Program-made: the position numbers and the translations under genes
DNA from: a bacterium
GTDB lineage: Bacteria > 4484-113 > JAFGCY01
Direction: 5' to 3'
NCBI GenBank assembly: GCA_020849855.1
Contig: JADZFO010000031.1
Location: forward strand, 1 to 64,000
Length of the DNA stretch: 64,000 bases
The notes under the pieces: model-generated
What the model saw: only the letters and a program-made list of their open reading frames with translations
Told to the model about the DNA's origin: nothing
Database searches by the model: none
Shown: positions 41,918 through 51,808 of the stretch, in pieces
How positions within the stretch are numbered: position 1 is the first letter of the stretch
How the letters are laid out: each line of letters begins with the position of its first letter

Positions 41918-43867
41918 GTGTATGCACAGATAGAAAGGCCCAGTGTCGCTCTGATCGGGCGGCCGAACGTTGGCAAGAGCACCCTCTTCAACCGTCTGAT
42001 CGGTTCGCTGGGGCGCCGCTCGGGCCGCGCCGCGATCACCGACGACCTGCCCGGAGTCACCCGCGACCGCCTTTACGGCATCTGCGAGTGGGACGGCTAT
42101 GAGTTCACCGTGATTGACTGCGGCGGCATCGGCGAAGAGAGCGCCGACCCGCTCTGGGAGCCGGTAGCGGACAACACCCGCCGCGCGATGGCCGAGGCCG
42201 ACCTGATCATGTTCATTGTGGACGCGCGCTCCGGCCTCACCCTTTCCGACGAGGCGGTGCTGCGCGAGCTGCGCAAGCTGAAGAAGCCCGTGGTGGTGGC
42301 GGTCAACAAGGTGGACTCCGAGAAACAGGAGATGGACGCCAGCGAGTTCTGGAAGCTGGGTTATACGCAGCTGGTCTTCATCTCCGCCGCCTCGGGGCGC
42401 AACAGCGGCGAGCTGCTGGACGAGGTGGTCAAGAGCATCGACTGGAGCCGCTGGCCCAGGGCGACGCCGGACTATGTGGCCTGGCGCGCCGACCAGGTGG
42501 AGGGCGCCGATGACTTTGCCGCCGAGGAAGGCGACGAGGACTTCGACGACGACTTTGACTACGACGACGAAGAGCTCGAGGACCCGCGGGACAGCGGCGA
42601 CGAGGACGACGAGGACTTTGCGGCTGAGCCCGGCGATGAGGAGCTGGACGAGGCTGAGCTGGGCGGGATTGAGGACGAAGACGAGGAGTATGAGGACGAG
42701 GCGGAGGCTGACAGCGAGGTAGAGGCTGAGCCCGGCGCCGGCGATCCCGCCGGTGGACGGCCGCGGGGCCTGGAGACCGTAGCCACCGTGCGGCCCACGC
42801 CGCCGCCCGGCCCGCCGCGGCCCCAGAAGAGCCGCGGGAAGAAGGAGCCGGTTTATCCCTTTGCCTGGGCCGCCCTGGGTCAGACGCGCTTCGTGCCGGA
42901 TGAGTCCTGGCGCCTGGCGCCGATCCGCCTGGCCTTTGTGGGGCGCCAGAACGTGGGCAAGAGCTCGCTGACCAATGTGCTGCTGGGCGAGGACCGCGCG
43001 CTGGTGGCGGATCTGCCGGGCACCACCCGCGACCCGCTCTGGGCGGCCTTCAAGCTGGACGGCCAGGAGTATGAGCTGCTGGACACCGCCGGCATGAAGC
43101 GCATCAGCCGCATGAAGGAGGATGTCGACTTCTATTCCCTGGTGCGGGCCCAGCGCGGCCTGCGCCACAGCGAGGTGGCCCTGCTGGTGCTGGACGCCGA
43201 GCTTGGCGTGACCGAGCAGGACAAGCGCGTGGCCTCGCGGATTGAGGAAGAGGGCCGCGCTGTGGTGATTGTCATCAACAAGGCCGACCTGATCACCGTG
43301 GCCGCCGACCTGCCCAGCCGCGAAGAGGCCACCCGCGAGGACCGCATCGAGGCCTCGCGCCGGCGCGCCCCGGTAGGCAGCCGCATGCCGGACCCCGCCG
43401 AACGCGAGATGTATGACCAGTACATCCGCGCCGAGCTGGGCCGTCTGCGCTGGGCTGAAGTGGTTTATGTCAGCGCCTTCCTTGCCGGCGGCGCCGCCGA
43501 CCGCGAGCGCCCCGAACTGCGCAAGGAGGTGCAGCGCCGCGCGGCCGAGGGCATGGAAGAACTGCTTAAGGCGGCCCGGCGCTCCTGGGAGAACTTCCAC
43601 CGCCGTATCGACAACAAGGCCCTGCAGGCTGTGCTGCATGAGGCGATCGCGCTGTCGCCGCCGCCGATCGTGAAGAACATGGAGCTGCGCTTTTATGACT
43701 TCCGCCAGATCGGCAACTGCCCGCCGACCTTCCTGGTGGAGTGCAATAACAAGCGCATCATGCGCCAGGCCTACCGCCGCTTCATTGAGCGCCGTATCCG
43801 CAGGCACTTCGAGTTCACCGGCACGCATATCGAGCTGGTGATCTATGAGCGCCGGCGGAGGCGTTAG
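41918..43867 (+). CDS. der: Ribosome-assembly GTPase Der (EngA) with long acidic linker
   Basis: A 649-residue double GTPase involved in 50S subunit assembly; typical Der is 430-500 residues. The first G domain has GRPNVGKS near residue 15, DCGG and NKVD; the second has GRQNVGKS from 342, DTAG and NKAD. The C-terminal KH-like domain (PPPIVKNMELRFY, then GTHIELVIYERRRR) is present. The extra length is mainly an Asp/Glu-rich linker at ~197-272 between the G domains, and a basic insertion within the second. Start is GTG; the neighbouring -10 box suggests a leaderless mRNA. Confidence 0.95.
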   Translation: MYAQIERPSVALIGRPNVGKSTLFNRLIGSLGRRSGRAAITDDLPGVTRDRLYGICEWDGYEFTVIDCGGIGEESADPLWEPVADNTRRAMAEADLIMFIVDARSGLTLSDEAVLRELRKLKKPVVVAVNKVDSEKQEMDASEFWKLGYTQLVFISAASGRNSGELLDEVVKSIDWSRWPRATPDYVAWRADQVEGADDFAAEEGDEDFDDDFDYDDEELEDPRDSGDEDDEDFAAEPGDEELDEAELGGIEDEDEEYEDEAEADSEVEAEPGAGDPAGGRPRGLETVATVRPTPPPGPPRPQKSRGKKEPVYPFAWAALGQTRFVPDESWRLAPIRLAFVGRQNVGKSSLTNVLLGEDRALVADLPGTTRDPLWAAFKLDGQEYELLDTAGMKRISRMKEDVDFYSLVRAQRGLRHSEVALLVLDAELGVTEQDKRVASRIEEEGRAVVIVINKADLITVAADLPSREEATREDRIEASRRRAPVGSRMPDPAEREMYDQYIRAELGRLRWAEVVYVSAFLAGGAADRERPELRKEVQRRAAEGMEELLKAARRSWENFHRRIDNKALQAVLHEAIALSPPPIVKNMELRFYDFRQIGNCPPTFLVECNNKRIMRQAYRRFIERRIRRHFEFTGTHIELVIYERRRRR

Positions 43868-43944
43868 CCTTAACCGGGACTTATGCATTAAGTAACGGTT
43901 TAAGCGCTGAAAATGCGGCCGAAAGCCAGCATAATCACCCCGTC

Positions 43945-45747
43945 ATGGGGAGATACATACTGCCGACTTGTTTGCTGGCCCTGCTGCCGCTGGGCGCCTG
44001 CAGTACTGCCGACAGCGCTGGCGCGCCGCCGCCTGCAGCGATCCGCGCATACCCCGCCGCTGAAGCCGGCCTGCCGGAGCTGTCCAGCCTGGACAGCCGG
44101 CCCGGGCGGGCCCAGCGTGGCGTCAGCGTGATCGAGGAGATCAGCGTCAACGTGGAAAGCCCGCTGCTGCAGTTCGGCTGCACGACTGGCTCCGGCCAGC
44201 TTGAGCTGGGCTCCTTCCCGGAGATGGCCTGGGCCATGTACCGGGTGGCGCTGCCGGAGGGGCCGCTGAAGGTCTGCAGCTTCATGGGCAGCGGGGCCGC
44301 GACCACGCTGTTCGTCGCCGACTATGGACGCGGGCGCTGGGTGCCCATGGGCCGCGCCGACGGGGTGCAGCACAACTACAACCTGGAGCTGCTGCAGGAC
44401 TACTCCTCGCCCTTTAACTATATCTATCTGGCTGTGGCGGCCCGGCGCAGTGAGGCCGGCGGCGGAGACAGCGACGTGCTGAGCGCCCTTTCCGTCACCT
44501 GGGATGCGCCGGTCAGCGGCCCGGTCTATTACGTCGAGCCGGCCCCGGCCGGCGACGATGCCAACCCTGGCACCTCCGCCGAGCCCTGGGCCAGCCTGCA
44601 ACACGCGGCGGATACGGTAGTGGCCGGTGATACGGTCATCGTCCGGCCCGGTACTTACACCGGCTTCATGCTCCAGAGCAGCGGCAGCGAGTCCAGCCCC
44701 ATTACCTTCAGCGCAGAAGAAGGGGCGGTGATCAATGCGCGCAATGAGAACACGCCCGACGGCATCAACATCGAGAACTGGGAGGGCACGGGGGTCCACC
44801 ACGTTGTGATCGAGGGCTTCACTGTGCTTGGCATCGAGCGCGCCGGCATCCGGGTAGTCGGCCTTGAAGAGTCGCCGGCCCACCACGTCACCGTCCGCAA
44901 CTGCCTCTCAGGTAACAACGGCAAGTGGGGTCTGCTATCGGGCCATGCCAACTATGTCACGGTTGAAGACTGCGAGATGTACAACTCCGGCGACGAGCAC
45001 GGCATCTATCTGAGCAACTCCTCAGATAACTGCATCTGCCGCGGCAACATCCTCTTTGGCAACAACGGCTGCGGGATCCACCACAACGGCGACAGCAGCG
45101 CCGGCGGCGACGGGATCATGAGCAACTGCCTGATCGAGAACAACATTGCCTATGACAATGGCGACGGCGGCGGCAGCGCGATCAACTGCGACGGTGTGCA
45201 GGACAGCATCATCCGCAACAACCTGCTCTTCAACAACCACTCCAGCGGCATCTCGCTGTACCAGATCGACGCGGGCGGGCCGGCCCGGAACAACCAGATC
45301 CTGAACAACACGATTGTGCAGGACGGCGCCAACACACGCTGGTGCCTGAACATCCAGGACGACAGCGGCGAGGGCTGCAAGGTCTTCAACAACATCTTCT
45401 TCAACTATCACAGCTTCCGCGGGGCCATCGACATCAACAACGCCACGCTGCCGGGCTTTGAGAGCGATTACAACGTGGTGATCAGCCGCTTTGTGATCAA
45501 TGACGGCAACCAGCTGGACCTCGCTGAATGGCGCTCCGCCACCGGCCAGGACATGCACTCCATCGCCGCGGCGGCCGCCGACGTGCTGGTCAACCCGCAG
45601 GGCCCGGACCTGGCGGACTATATGCTCAAGGTCGGCAGCCCGGCGCTGAACGCGGGCCTCGAGAGCGAGGCCACGGACAGCGATCTGCAGGGCACCCCGC
45701 GGCCACAGGGCAGCGGCCCGGACATCGGCTGTTTTGAGCAGCCCTAA
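43945..45747 (+). CDS. Lipoprotein with NRW-like module and right-handed beta-helix
   Basis: A 600-residue lipoprotein. Lipobox LGAC gives Cys19. An N-terminal region (~85-175) resembles the module shared by the other lipoproteins (WAMYRVALPEG, then FVADYGRGRWV). From ~195 a right-handed parallel beta-helix (PbH1/DUF1565-type) begins with GDDANPGTSAEPWASLQHA and runs through many N-rich turns (NNGCGIHHNGDSSAGGDG). Such folds bind or cleave polysaccharides, but no catalytic residues are evident. Ends with GTPRPQGSGPDIGCFEQ, as in cell-surface PbH1 proteins. CATAAT lies nine bases before the ATG. Confidence 0.78.
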   Translation: MGRYILPTCLLALLPLGACSTADSAGAPPPAAIRAYPAAEAGLPELSSLDSRPGRAQRGVSVIEEISVNVESPLLQFGCTTGSGQLELGSFPEMAWAMYRVALPEGPLKVCSFMGSGAATTLFVADYGRGRWVPMGRADGVQHNYNLELLQDYSSPFNYIYLAVAARRSEAGGGDSDVLSALSVTWDAPVSGPVYYVEPAPAGDDANPGTSAEPWASLQHAADTVVAGDTVIVRPGTYTGFMLQSSGSESSPITFSAEEGAVINARNENTPDGINIENWEGTGVHHVVIEGFTVLGIERAGIRVVGLEESPAHHVTVRNCLSGNNGKWGLLSGHANYVTVEDCEMYNSGDEHGIYLSNSSDNCICRGNILFGNNGCGIHHNGDSSAGGDGIMSNCLIENNIAYDNGDGGGSAINCDGVQDSIIRNNLLFNNHSSGISLYQIDAGGPARNNQILNNTIVQDGANTRWCLNIQDDSGEGCKVFNNIFFNYHSFRGAIDINNATLPGFESDYNVVISRFVINDGNQLDLAEWRSATGQDMHSIAAAAADVLVNPQGPDLADYMLKVGSPALNAGLESEATDSDLQGTPRPQGSGPDIGCFEQP

Positions 45748-45820
45748 GCTAATACGAACAACCTGAGCACAACACTGCCGGGCATGGCATAATCAGAAAA
45801 TCCTGGCTTCGGGGACTGCC

Positions 45821-47995
45821 ATGCACTGCTCATTCGTTTCACGCGTCGCTCGGACACTGGCCACTGTGCTTGCCGCCGCACTGCTCCTCAGCGCCTGCGG
45901 TGGCGCTGCTTCCCGCTCGACGCTGGAAGGTGTACGCGGCCCGGAGCTGGCCGGCGGCCTGAGACTGCCGAGCCCCGCCGATCTGCTGGCGCGAGACCCT
46001 GGTCCGCAGGCCGCCGGGCCGCAGATGCCGGGACGCGAGGTCAGCGAGTTCAGCCGCCTGGCCTTCGCCTATGACTTCATGCTGCCTAACAGCCGGATCA
46101 GCAGTTCGGGCACCAACCTCTTGATGGAGCCGCAGTACAGCCCCGGCGGACCGCTGAGCGGCGCGGCCTACTGCGTCTATTCCTTTGACTATGAGCCGGG
46201 CGAGACCGACCTGAGCGATATGACCATGCACCTTGCCCCGGCGGACATCATTCAGCAGGGTGCAGCCTCGAACCTTTATTTCCTCCTGCCGAACTATGCC
46301 ACTAACCGCTGGGTACACTTCCCCTTCGACGCCCTGCCCGGACAGGCCGGCCCCGCGGATTCCACCGATTACATCCCGCCGCTCAGCGCCACCAAGATCT
46401 ATCTCGGCGTTCTGGCGGTGGGCAACCAGCCCTTTGAGCTGGCCCGCATGCGGATTGGCAACGCGCCGCCGGTCTTCAGCCTGGATGCGTTTCCAACTAC
46501 CGGCCAGGCGCCGCTGGACGTGCAGTTCACCGCCGATTTCTCTGCCTTTGGCAGCGAGGACTTCGACACCATCGAATGGGACTTTGAGGGTGACGGCACC
46601 TTCGAGCTGCTGACGGCACCTGATGTTGTTGACCAGAGCTTCCAGTACACGGCATCCGGCAGCTATCAGGCCGCGGCGCGGATCACCGACACCGAAGGCG
46701 CCAGCACCACGGAAACCGCGACCATCGTGGTTTCCAACAACCTGACCCGCACCTGGGGCAATGGCGGCGATGAGCGCGCGCTTGACCTGGCTATCGATTC
46801 GGGCGGCAATGTCTATGTCTGCGGCTTCGACAATGACGGCTGCCTGCTGCTGAAATACGACAGCGCGCTTGAGCTGCAGTGGGCCCGGAGCTGGCGGCCG
46901 GCGGAGCTGCTGGGCTTTGGCGAGTACCGCAGCCTCGTGTGCATCGGCAGCGACGTGTTTGTCAGCGGCTTTATCAACCTGCACGACGCCCCGCCCAACG
47001 ACAACGACATCCTGCTGCACAAGTACAGCAGCGACGGCAGCCTGACCATGCAGAAGATCTATGGCCACGCCACCGAGGACGACGAGGCCACAGCCATAAC
47101 CACCGACGGCACCAGCATCTACCTGACCGGCTTCAGCTGGGATACAACTGATGACGCAGCCCACTTCCTGGCGGCAAAACTGGATAACAGCGGCACGGTG
47201 CTCTGGGGCAAGCACGACGGCCTGCTGGAGGCGGCGCCTTTCTATAACCTTGGGACCGCGGTCGAGCACTGGAACAGCGCCAGCAGTGTGGCCTTCCTGG
47301 CCGGATTGACCAACCAGTTTGCCACTACGCCCGCCTGTCTGGTGGCTCTGGATCCGTCGGACGGAACCGTCAACCTGCAGCGCTACTACACCTCAGACAT
47401 CCAGGATCAGGCGCTTGTTGGCAAGGCCATGCTGGGCCATGCGAGCAGCCTGGTACTGCTTGGCAACTATGACGACGGCTTTGACGAGGGCTACTTCAGC
47501 TTCGATATCGCCGCGGCCGGCGGCGAGGCGAGCAATGTGCGCTTTGTGGATTCGATCATCGGCATCAACCCTGGCGCCGCGGCGCTCGCACCGGATCTGA
47601 GCGCGGCTGGCAGCATCGTCTTTGGCGGCGGCACAACCTTTGACGCCGCGCTGGTCTACCATTCGCCCGCAGCCGACCCGATCCCCTTCGACCAGCTTGA
47701 CGGTCCGGGCGGCTTCACCAGCCAGCTTTACGGAATTCAGGCCGGCAGCGCCGGCAGCTTTTATGCCTGCGGCTGGGCCTTCTATTCTCCAGATACCGTC
47801 TGGAACCGCGACAGCGACAGCCTGGACCTGACCCAGCCCGGCAGCATCACCGCGACTGTGCCGGGCTTCAACTTCGAGGACTGGACCCCGAATGCCTCGG
47901 ATACCGCCATCGCCGCGGCTGACATCTCCGGCACACAGGACAGCGGCGGCGGCGGTCAGGACATTCTGGTCAGCCGGCTGGTGCCGGGACTCTGA
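45821..47995 (+). CDS. Lipoprotein with NRW module, PKD domain and propeller-like C-terminus
   Basis: A 724-residue lipoprotein; lipobox LSAC gives Cys26. Module at ~110-215: AAYCVYSFDYEPGE, YFLLPNYATNRWVHFPF, then a conserved hydrophobic strand. PKD domain at ~225-310 (PLDVQFTADFSAFGSEDFD, TIEWDFEGDG). Then repeats of the SBBP type (GGNVYVCGFDNDGCLLLK, ELQWARSWRP). Close in sequence to the gene at 48128 and the one at 16286, so these are duplicated paralogues. Role unknown; likely surface or periplasmic. Confidence 0.78.
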   Translation: MHCSFVSRVARTLATVLAAALLLSACGGAASRSTLEGVRGPELAGGLRLPSPADLLARDPGPQAAGPQMPGREVSEFSRLAFAYDFMLPNSRISSSGTNLLMEPQYSPGGPLSGAAYCVYSFDYEPGETDLSDMTMHLAPADIIQQGAASNLYFLLPNYATNRWVHFPFDALPGQAGPADSTDYIPPLSATKIYLGVLAVGNQPFELARMRIGNAPPVFSLDAFPTTGQAPLDVQFTADFSAFGSEDFDTIEWDFEGDGTFELLTAPDVVDQSFQYTASGSYQAAARITDTEGASTTETATIVVSNNLTRTWGNGGDERALDLAIDSGGNVYVCGFDNDGCLLLKYDSALELQWARSWRPAELLGFGEYRSLVCIGSDVFVSGFINLHDAPPNDNDILLHKYSSDGSLTMQKIYGHATEDDEATAITTDGTSIYLTGFSWDTTDDAAHFLAAKLDNSGTVLWGKHDGLLEAAPFYNLGTAVEHWNSASSVAFLAGLTNQFATTPACLVALDPSDGTVNLQRYYTSDIQDQALVGKAMLGHASSLVLLGNYDDGFDEGYFSFDIAAAGGEASNVRFVDSIIGINPGAAALAPDLSAAGSIVFGGGTTFDAALVYHSPAADPIPFDQLDGPGGFTSQLYGIQAGSAGSFYACGWAFYSPDTVWNRDSDSLDLTQPGSITATVPGFNFEDWTPNASDTAIAAADISGTQDSGGGGQDILVSRLVPGL

Positions 47996-48127
47996 ATCAG
48001 GCTCGCAGGATAGAGCCAGGCCGCAGCAGGCGCTTGCAGGAATCGCCCAGAGCGTGGATACTTGCGCGGGTCTGCAGCCACTGCAGGCTGGCGGCCGCCC
48101 TGGCTGTGGGGCTGCCAAAGGTCTTCC

Positions 48128-50233
48128 ATGTCCACAAAGCTGAAGGTGATGTTTTTGTGTGCCCTGCTGCTGGCCTGCGCCGCCTGTGCCGGTGGATCAG
48201 GTCGCGCAGTTCCAGACTCCACGGCGCCTGGCCTTTCCAGGCCAGCCCAGCCGGCAGCAGCTGATCTGACAGCCCTTTTGCCTGCTCCCGGCAGCTTCAC
48301 CGGATCAATGCCGACGCTGGCCGGACCGCGCTCTGCCAGCAAGGCGGTGATCTACCTCAGCGAAAGCGCACTGAGCGCCGCGCTGCCCCGGCAGCATCTG
48401 GTGGATTACCCTGACAGCTACATGCACTTTGAACCTGCCGCCGGCTCAGGCAGCGCCGGCCTGGAGGGGATGGCCTATGCCGGCTTTGCCTTGCCGGCCC
48501 CCGCCGTGATGGATGCCACACCGGTGATTCAGCCCTTCTTTATTGAGGCCGGCGCGACCGGGGATTTCTACATTGCACTTGGCAACTACGACAGCAACCG
48601 CTGGGACTGGTACCAGCCTGCGAATTCCCAGCTCCTTGAACTCGATTCCTGGACACCCTACTTTCGGGACTCATCTCCCTTGCTCGTCGTCCTGGCTTTC
48701 AGGGGCGCGACGCCCTGGATCTTTGGCAGCGGCTGGCTGGGCAATCCTCTGCCCGGCTTCAACCTGAGCTACAGCAGCGAGGACCTGCAGGTGCCAGCTG
48801 ATGTAACCGTCAAGATCGAGGGCCTGACCGCCAGTTTTGACGTCAGCAGCATCGAATGGGATATGGACAACGACGGCGATTTTGAATACAGCAGCGCCGA
48901 TCTGGCCGAGCGCACCCACAGCTCAAGCTACAGCAGCTTCGGGATGAAAACAGCTCGGGTCCGAGTCAAGGACAGCATCGGCGAAGAGAGCAGCCACGAG
49001 GTCAGTTTCCACTGCACTGACCATCGCGCCCGCAGCTGGGGCCTGTCCGGTGATGAACGCGCGACAGCGATCGCTGCCGATCCGGCGGGCAACCTTTATC
49101 TGGCCGGCAGCAGCGACGGCGATGCAGGTCTTCTGCTGAAGTACGACTCGGGGATGAACCTCGTCTGGGCCCGGGAGTGGGACCCCGCAGGCTCCAGCGA
49201 AGAGTTCGACAGCCTGGCCGTCCTGAACGGTGATGTCTATGTCGCGGGGCGCCAGCTTGAGCTTCTGGGATTCGGCAGCCAGACCGTGCTGCAACGCTGG
49301 GGTGGCGATGGCAACATCCTGACCCAGAAACTATTTGGCGCCGACAACCACGACACCCTGCCAGCTCGTCTGCTGAGCTTTGACGGGACTCTGCTGCTCT
49401 GCGGCAGAGGCTACAGCCCTTCTGACTTTGAGGACCGCGCGCTGGTCCAGTCCTTCAGCGCGGGTCTGGAACGCAACTGGGGACTGGCCTTGAAGGACAT
49501 GTCGGCCCCGATGGCGCTGAACTCAGCCCTTGATCTTGCCGCCAGCACCAACGACGGCGTTTTTGTCCTGCTTGGCGAAGCCGGTGGCAGTGGCGGCTTT
49601 GGCCTGCTGCGCCTGGATAGCGCTGGCAACCTGGTGGACGAGACCTATTACGACGGCAGTTCGAGCCTGGAAGGCTGCAGCATTGGCCTGGCCGCCGGCG
49701 AACTGCAGGTCTGCTCCTCCACTGGGAACCAGATCCTGCTGGCCCGCTTTGATTCAGACCTTGTCCTGCTGGACGACCTGACGATCGACAGCGCGGTGCG
49801 GCCGGGCTTTGGCTGCACCCTCGATGCGCAGGGTCGCTGGATCTTCTGCGGCGGCGACGGGACCGACGCCACTTACTGGCAGATTGATTATGCCGGCGCC
49901 GCCGGCCGCTTCTGGAGCTACAACTTCAGCGGCTTCAGCAATGTCAGCGGCGGCTTGCAGATGCTCAGCCTCGGCGGCGGGGTGAGCTACCTTGGAGGCT
50001 ATGCCGACTGGGCCACCGGCATGAGCTGCAGCCGAAACGAGCTTTTATCCGTGGACTTTGGTGAACCCAGCGCAACAGTGAGCGACCCGAACTTTGACCT
50101 GAGCACTTACAGCCAGAGCCTCAGCAATACCTCTAAGGCCTCTGAGAGTGTCAACGGAACGCAGAACACCGGAGCCGACCTCAGCATGGTCCAGGGCGAC
50201 ATGGCCCTGCTGCGCTTTGCCAGCGAAGAGTAG
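48128..50233 (+). CDS. Lipoprotein with NRW module and propeller-like C-terminus
   Basis: A 701-residue lipoprotein. Start at ATG 48128 is preferred to an earlier frame because it puts a signal peptide and lipobox CAAC (Cys20) at the N-terminus. The shared module has AYAGFALPAPAVM, YIALGNYDSNRWDWYQP and LLVVLAFRG. A PKD-like segment follows (SIEWDMDNDGDFEY) and then propeller repeats (GNLYLAGSSDGDAGLLLK, LVWAREWDP). It lies about 130 bases behind its paralogue on the same strand, so the pair arose by tandem duplication. Confidence 0.75.
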   Translation: MSTKLKVMFLCALLLACAACAGGSGRAVPDSTAPGLSRPAQPAAADLTALLPAPGSFTGSMPTLAGPRSASKAVIYLSESALSAALPRQHLVDYPDSYMHFEPAAGSGSAGLEGMAYAGFALPAPAVMDATPVIQPFFIEAGATGDFYIALGNYDSNRWDWYQPANSQLLELDSWTPYFRDSSPLLVVLAFRGATPWIFGSGWLGNPLPGFNLSYSSEDLQVPADVTVKIEGLTASFDVSSIEWDMDNDGDFEYSSADLAERTHSSSYSSFGMKTARVRVKDSIGEESSHEVSFHCTDHRARSWGLSGDERATAIAADPAGNLYLAGSSDGDAGLLLKYDSGMNLVWAREWDPAGSSEEFDSLAVLNGDVYVAGRQLELLGFGSQTVLQRWGGDGNILTQKLFGADNHDTLPARLLSFDGTLLLCGRGYSPSDFEDRALVQSFSAGLERNWGLALKDMSAPMALNSALDLAASTNDGVFVLLGEAGGSGGFGLLRLDSAGNLVDETYYDGSSSLEGCSIGLAAGELQVCSSTGNQILLARFDSDLVLLDDLTIDSAVRPGFGCTLDAQGRWIFCGGDGTDATYWQIDYAGAAGRFWSYNFSGFSNVSGGLQMLSLGGGVSYLGGYADWATGMSCSRNELLSVDFGEPSATVSDPNFDLSTYSQSLSNTSKASESVNGTQNTGADLSMVQGDMALLRFASEE

Positions 50234-50283
50234 TAAAAGCTGCCGCAGGGCTCCCGGCAGGCGGGCCTGCAATAAAATCTGGC

Positions 50284-50955
50284 ATGGCCACAATCTTTGA
50301 GCTGATCAAGGCCGGCGACAGCGCGGGCCTGCGCGAGCTGCTGGCCGCTGAGCCGCAGCGGGCCAGGGAGCACAGCGCCCAGGGCCTGTCCGCGCTGCTT
50401 TTCAGCCTCTACTTCGGCGAGCCGGGTATGGCGGAGATGCTGCGGCCCTGCTGCGAGCCGGACCTGCCGGAATCAGCCGCGCTGGGCGAGACCGAGCGCG
50501 TGGCGCAGCTGCTTGAATCTACGCCGGAAGGCCAGGATGCCCGCAGCCCGGACGGCTTCAGCGTGCTGCAGCTGGCCTGCTACTTCGGCCACCCTGAAAC
50601 CGCGCGCCTCCTGATCCGGCATGGCGCGGATATTGAGGCTGTGTCTGACAACGCCATGCAGATCCGTCCGCTGCACGCGGCCGCGGCGGCGGATAACAAC
50701 GAGGCCATCGCCGCACTGCTGGAGGCCGGGGCTGACCCGGACGCCGTGCAGCAGCACGGCTTTGTGGCGCTGCACGCCTGCGCGCAGAACGGCAACGCGG
50801 TGGGGCTGAAGCTTCTGCTGGAGCATGGCGCGGATGTGCGCCTGCGCAATGCCGAGGGCAAGAGCGCGGCTGACTTCGCCGCCGAGGCCGGCCACAGCGA
50901 GCTGGCGGAGGCTCTGCGCGCCGCCCTTGCCGAAGCTGAAAGCGCCGGCGCCTAG
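50284..50955 (+). CDS. Ankyrin-repeat protein
   Basis: A 223-residue protein with at least four ankyrin repeats: LSALLFSLYFGEPGMAE, SVLQLACYFGHPETARLLI, RPLHAAAAADNNEAIAALLE, VALHACAQNGNAVGLKLLLE. No signal peptide. Such proteins mediate protein-protein binding. A TAAAAT box is five bases before the ATG. The stop overlaps by four bases the convergent DUF302 gene stop. Confidence 0.85.
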   Translation: MATIFELIKAGDSAGLRELLAAEPQRAREHSAQGLSALLFSLYFGEPGMAEMLRPCCEPDLPESAALGETERVAQLLESTPEGQDARSPDGFSVLQLACYFGHPETARLLIRHGADIEAVSDNAMQIRPLHAAAAADNNEAIAALLEAGADPDAVQQHGFVALHACAQNGNAVGLKLLLEHGADVRLRNAEGKSAADFAAEAGHSELAEALRAALAEAESAGA

Positions 50956-51338
50956 AGCTCGTCGAGCACGGCGTTCACGCTGGCTAGCACCCTTTCCTGC
51001 ACCCGCTGCAGGGCGGCGTTGCCGGTGATCTGGCTCAGGCTGGCCGGGTTCATCACGCTGACTTCGATGCGTCCCTCTTCATCCTGCTGGATGGTCCAGT
51101 TGCAGGGCATCAGCGCGCCGATCTGGGGCTCGGCCTCGATCGCCTCGCGCGCCAGGGCCGGGTTGCAGGAGCCCAGGATGCGGTAAGGCCGGAAATCGAG
51201 GTCCAGCTTGGTCTTCATGGTGGCCTTGATGTCGATCTCGGTCAGGATGCCAAAGCCCTGCTGCGCCAGCAGCTCGGTTACCCGTGAAGCGGCCTCATCG
51301 AAGCTGCCCTCAAAGTACTTGCTCAGGAAATACTGCAT
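50952..51338 (-). CDS. DUF302 family protein, copy 2
   Basis: A 128-residue DUF302 protein. Characteristic elements are SFDEAASRVTELLAQQGFGIL, DIKATMKTKLDLDFRPYRILG and CNPALAREAIEAEP, with MPCNWTIQ near the middle. Family function is not established; the fold is alpha-beta and may bind small molecules or metals. It lies about 50 bases downstream of a related copy on the same strand. Confidence 0.85.
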   Translation of the reverse strand: MQYFLSKYFEGSFDEAASRVTELLAQQGFGILTEIDIKATMKTKLDLDFRPYRILGSCNPALAREAIEAEPQIGALMPCNWTIQQDEEGRIEVSVMNPASLSQITGNAALQRVQERVLASVNAVLDEL

Positions 51339-51391
51339 TTCACACTCCCATAAAGTCTGGCGCCCGCGAGGGGGCCAGTGCGTCCGCCGCG

Positions 51392-51781
51392 CTAAAGCGC
51401 GTCTATCACCCGCCTGAGGCGCTCGCTGGTCTCCTGGGCCACATCCGCCAGCAGCGGGTTCTGCACCGGGGCCAGGGCCTCCTGCGGGTTCATGGCCGAG
51501 ATCTCGACCCTGCCGTCCTCGTGCTGCTGCACGACCACATTGCAGGGCATGTAGATGCCCATGTTGGCCTCGTGCTGCAGCGCCTTGTAGGCGCTGGGCG
51601 GATGGCAGGCCCCCAGGATGCGGTAGGGCCTGAAGGGCCCGACCTTCTCCTGCATCTTGGCCTGGACGTCAATATCGGCCATTACGCCGAAGCCCTCGGC
51701 CTTGAGCGCCTCAATGGCGCGCTCGACGGCTTCGTCAAAGCTCCAGTCAAAGCTGCGGCTGAAGTAATAAGCCATGCGCAT
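51392..51781 (-). CDS. DUF302 family protein, copy 1
   Basis: A 129-residue DUF302 protein, paralogue of the downstream gene (RPYRILGACHP, NMGIYMPCNVVV, VEISAMNP). A second ATG at 51775 is possible; TATATAAA lies directly upstream of the first. Tandem DUF302 copies are a known arrangement. The conserved Cys/Pro of the MPCN motif is shared by both copies. Confidence 0.85.
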   Translation of the reverse strand: MRMAYYFSRSFDWSFDEAVERAIEALKAEGFGVMADIDVQAKMQEKVGPFRPYRILGACHPPSAYKALQHEANMGIYMPCNVVVQQHEDGRVEISAMNPQEALAPVQNPLLADVAQETSERLRRVIDAL

Positions 51782-51808
51782 TTATATACCGCGGCGGCCG
51801 CGGCGAGT

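Noticed and set aside
41816..43888. Long minus-strand open frame opposite der (about 690 codons)
   Set aside because: It is antisense to a well-supported GTPase and has the His/Gln/Val/Gly-rich composition typical of shadow frames in high-GC DNA.
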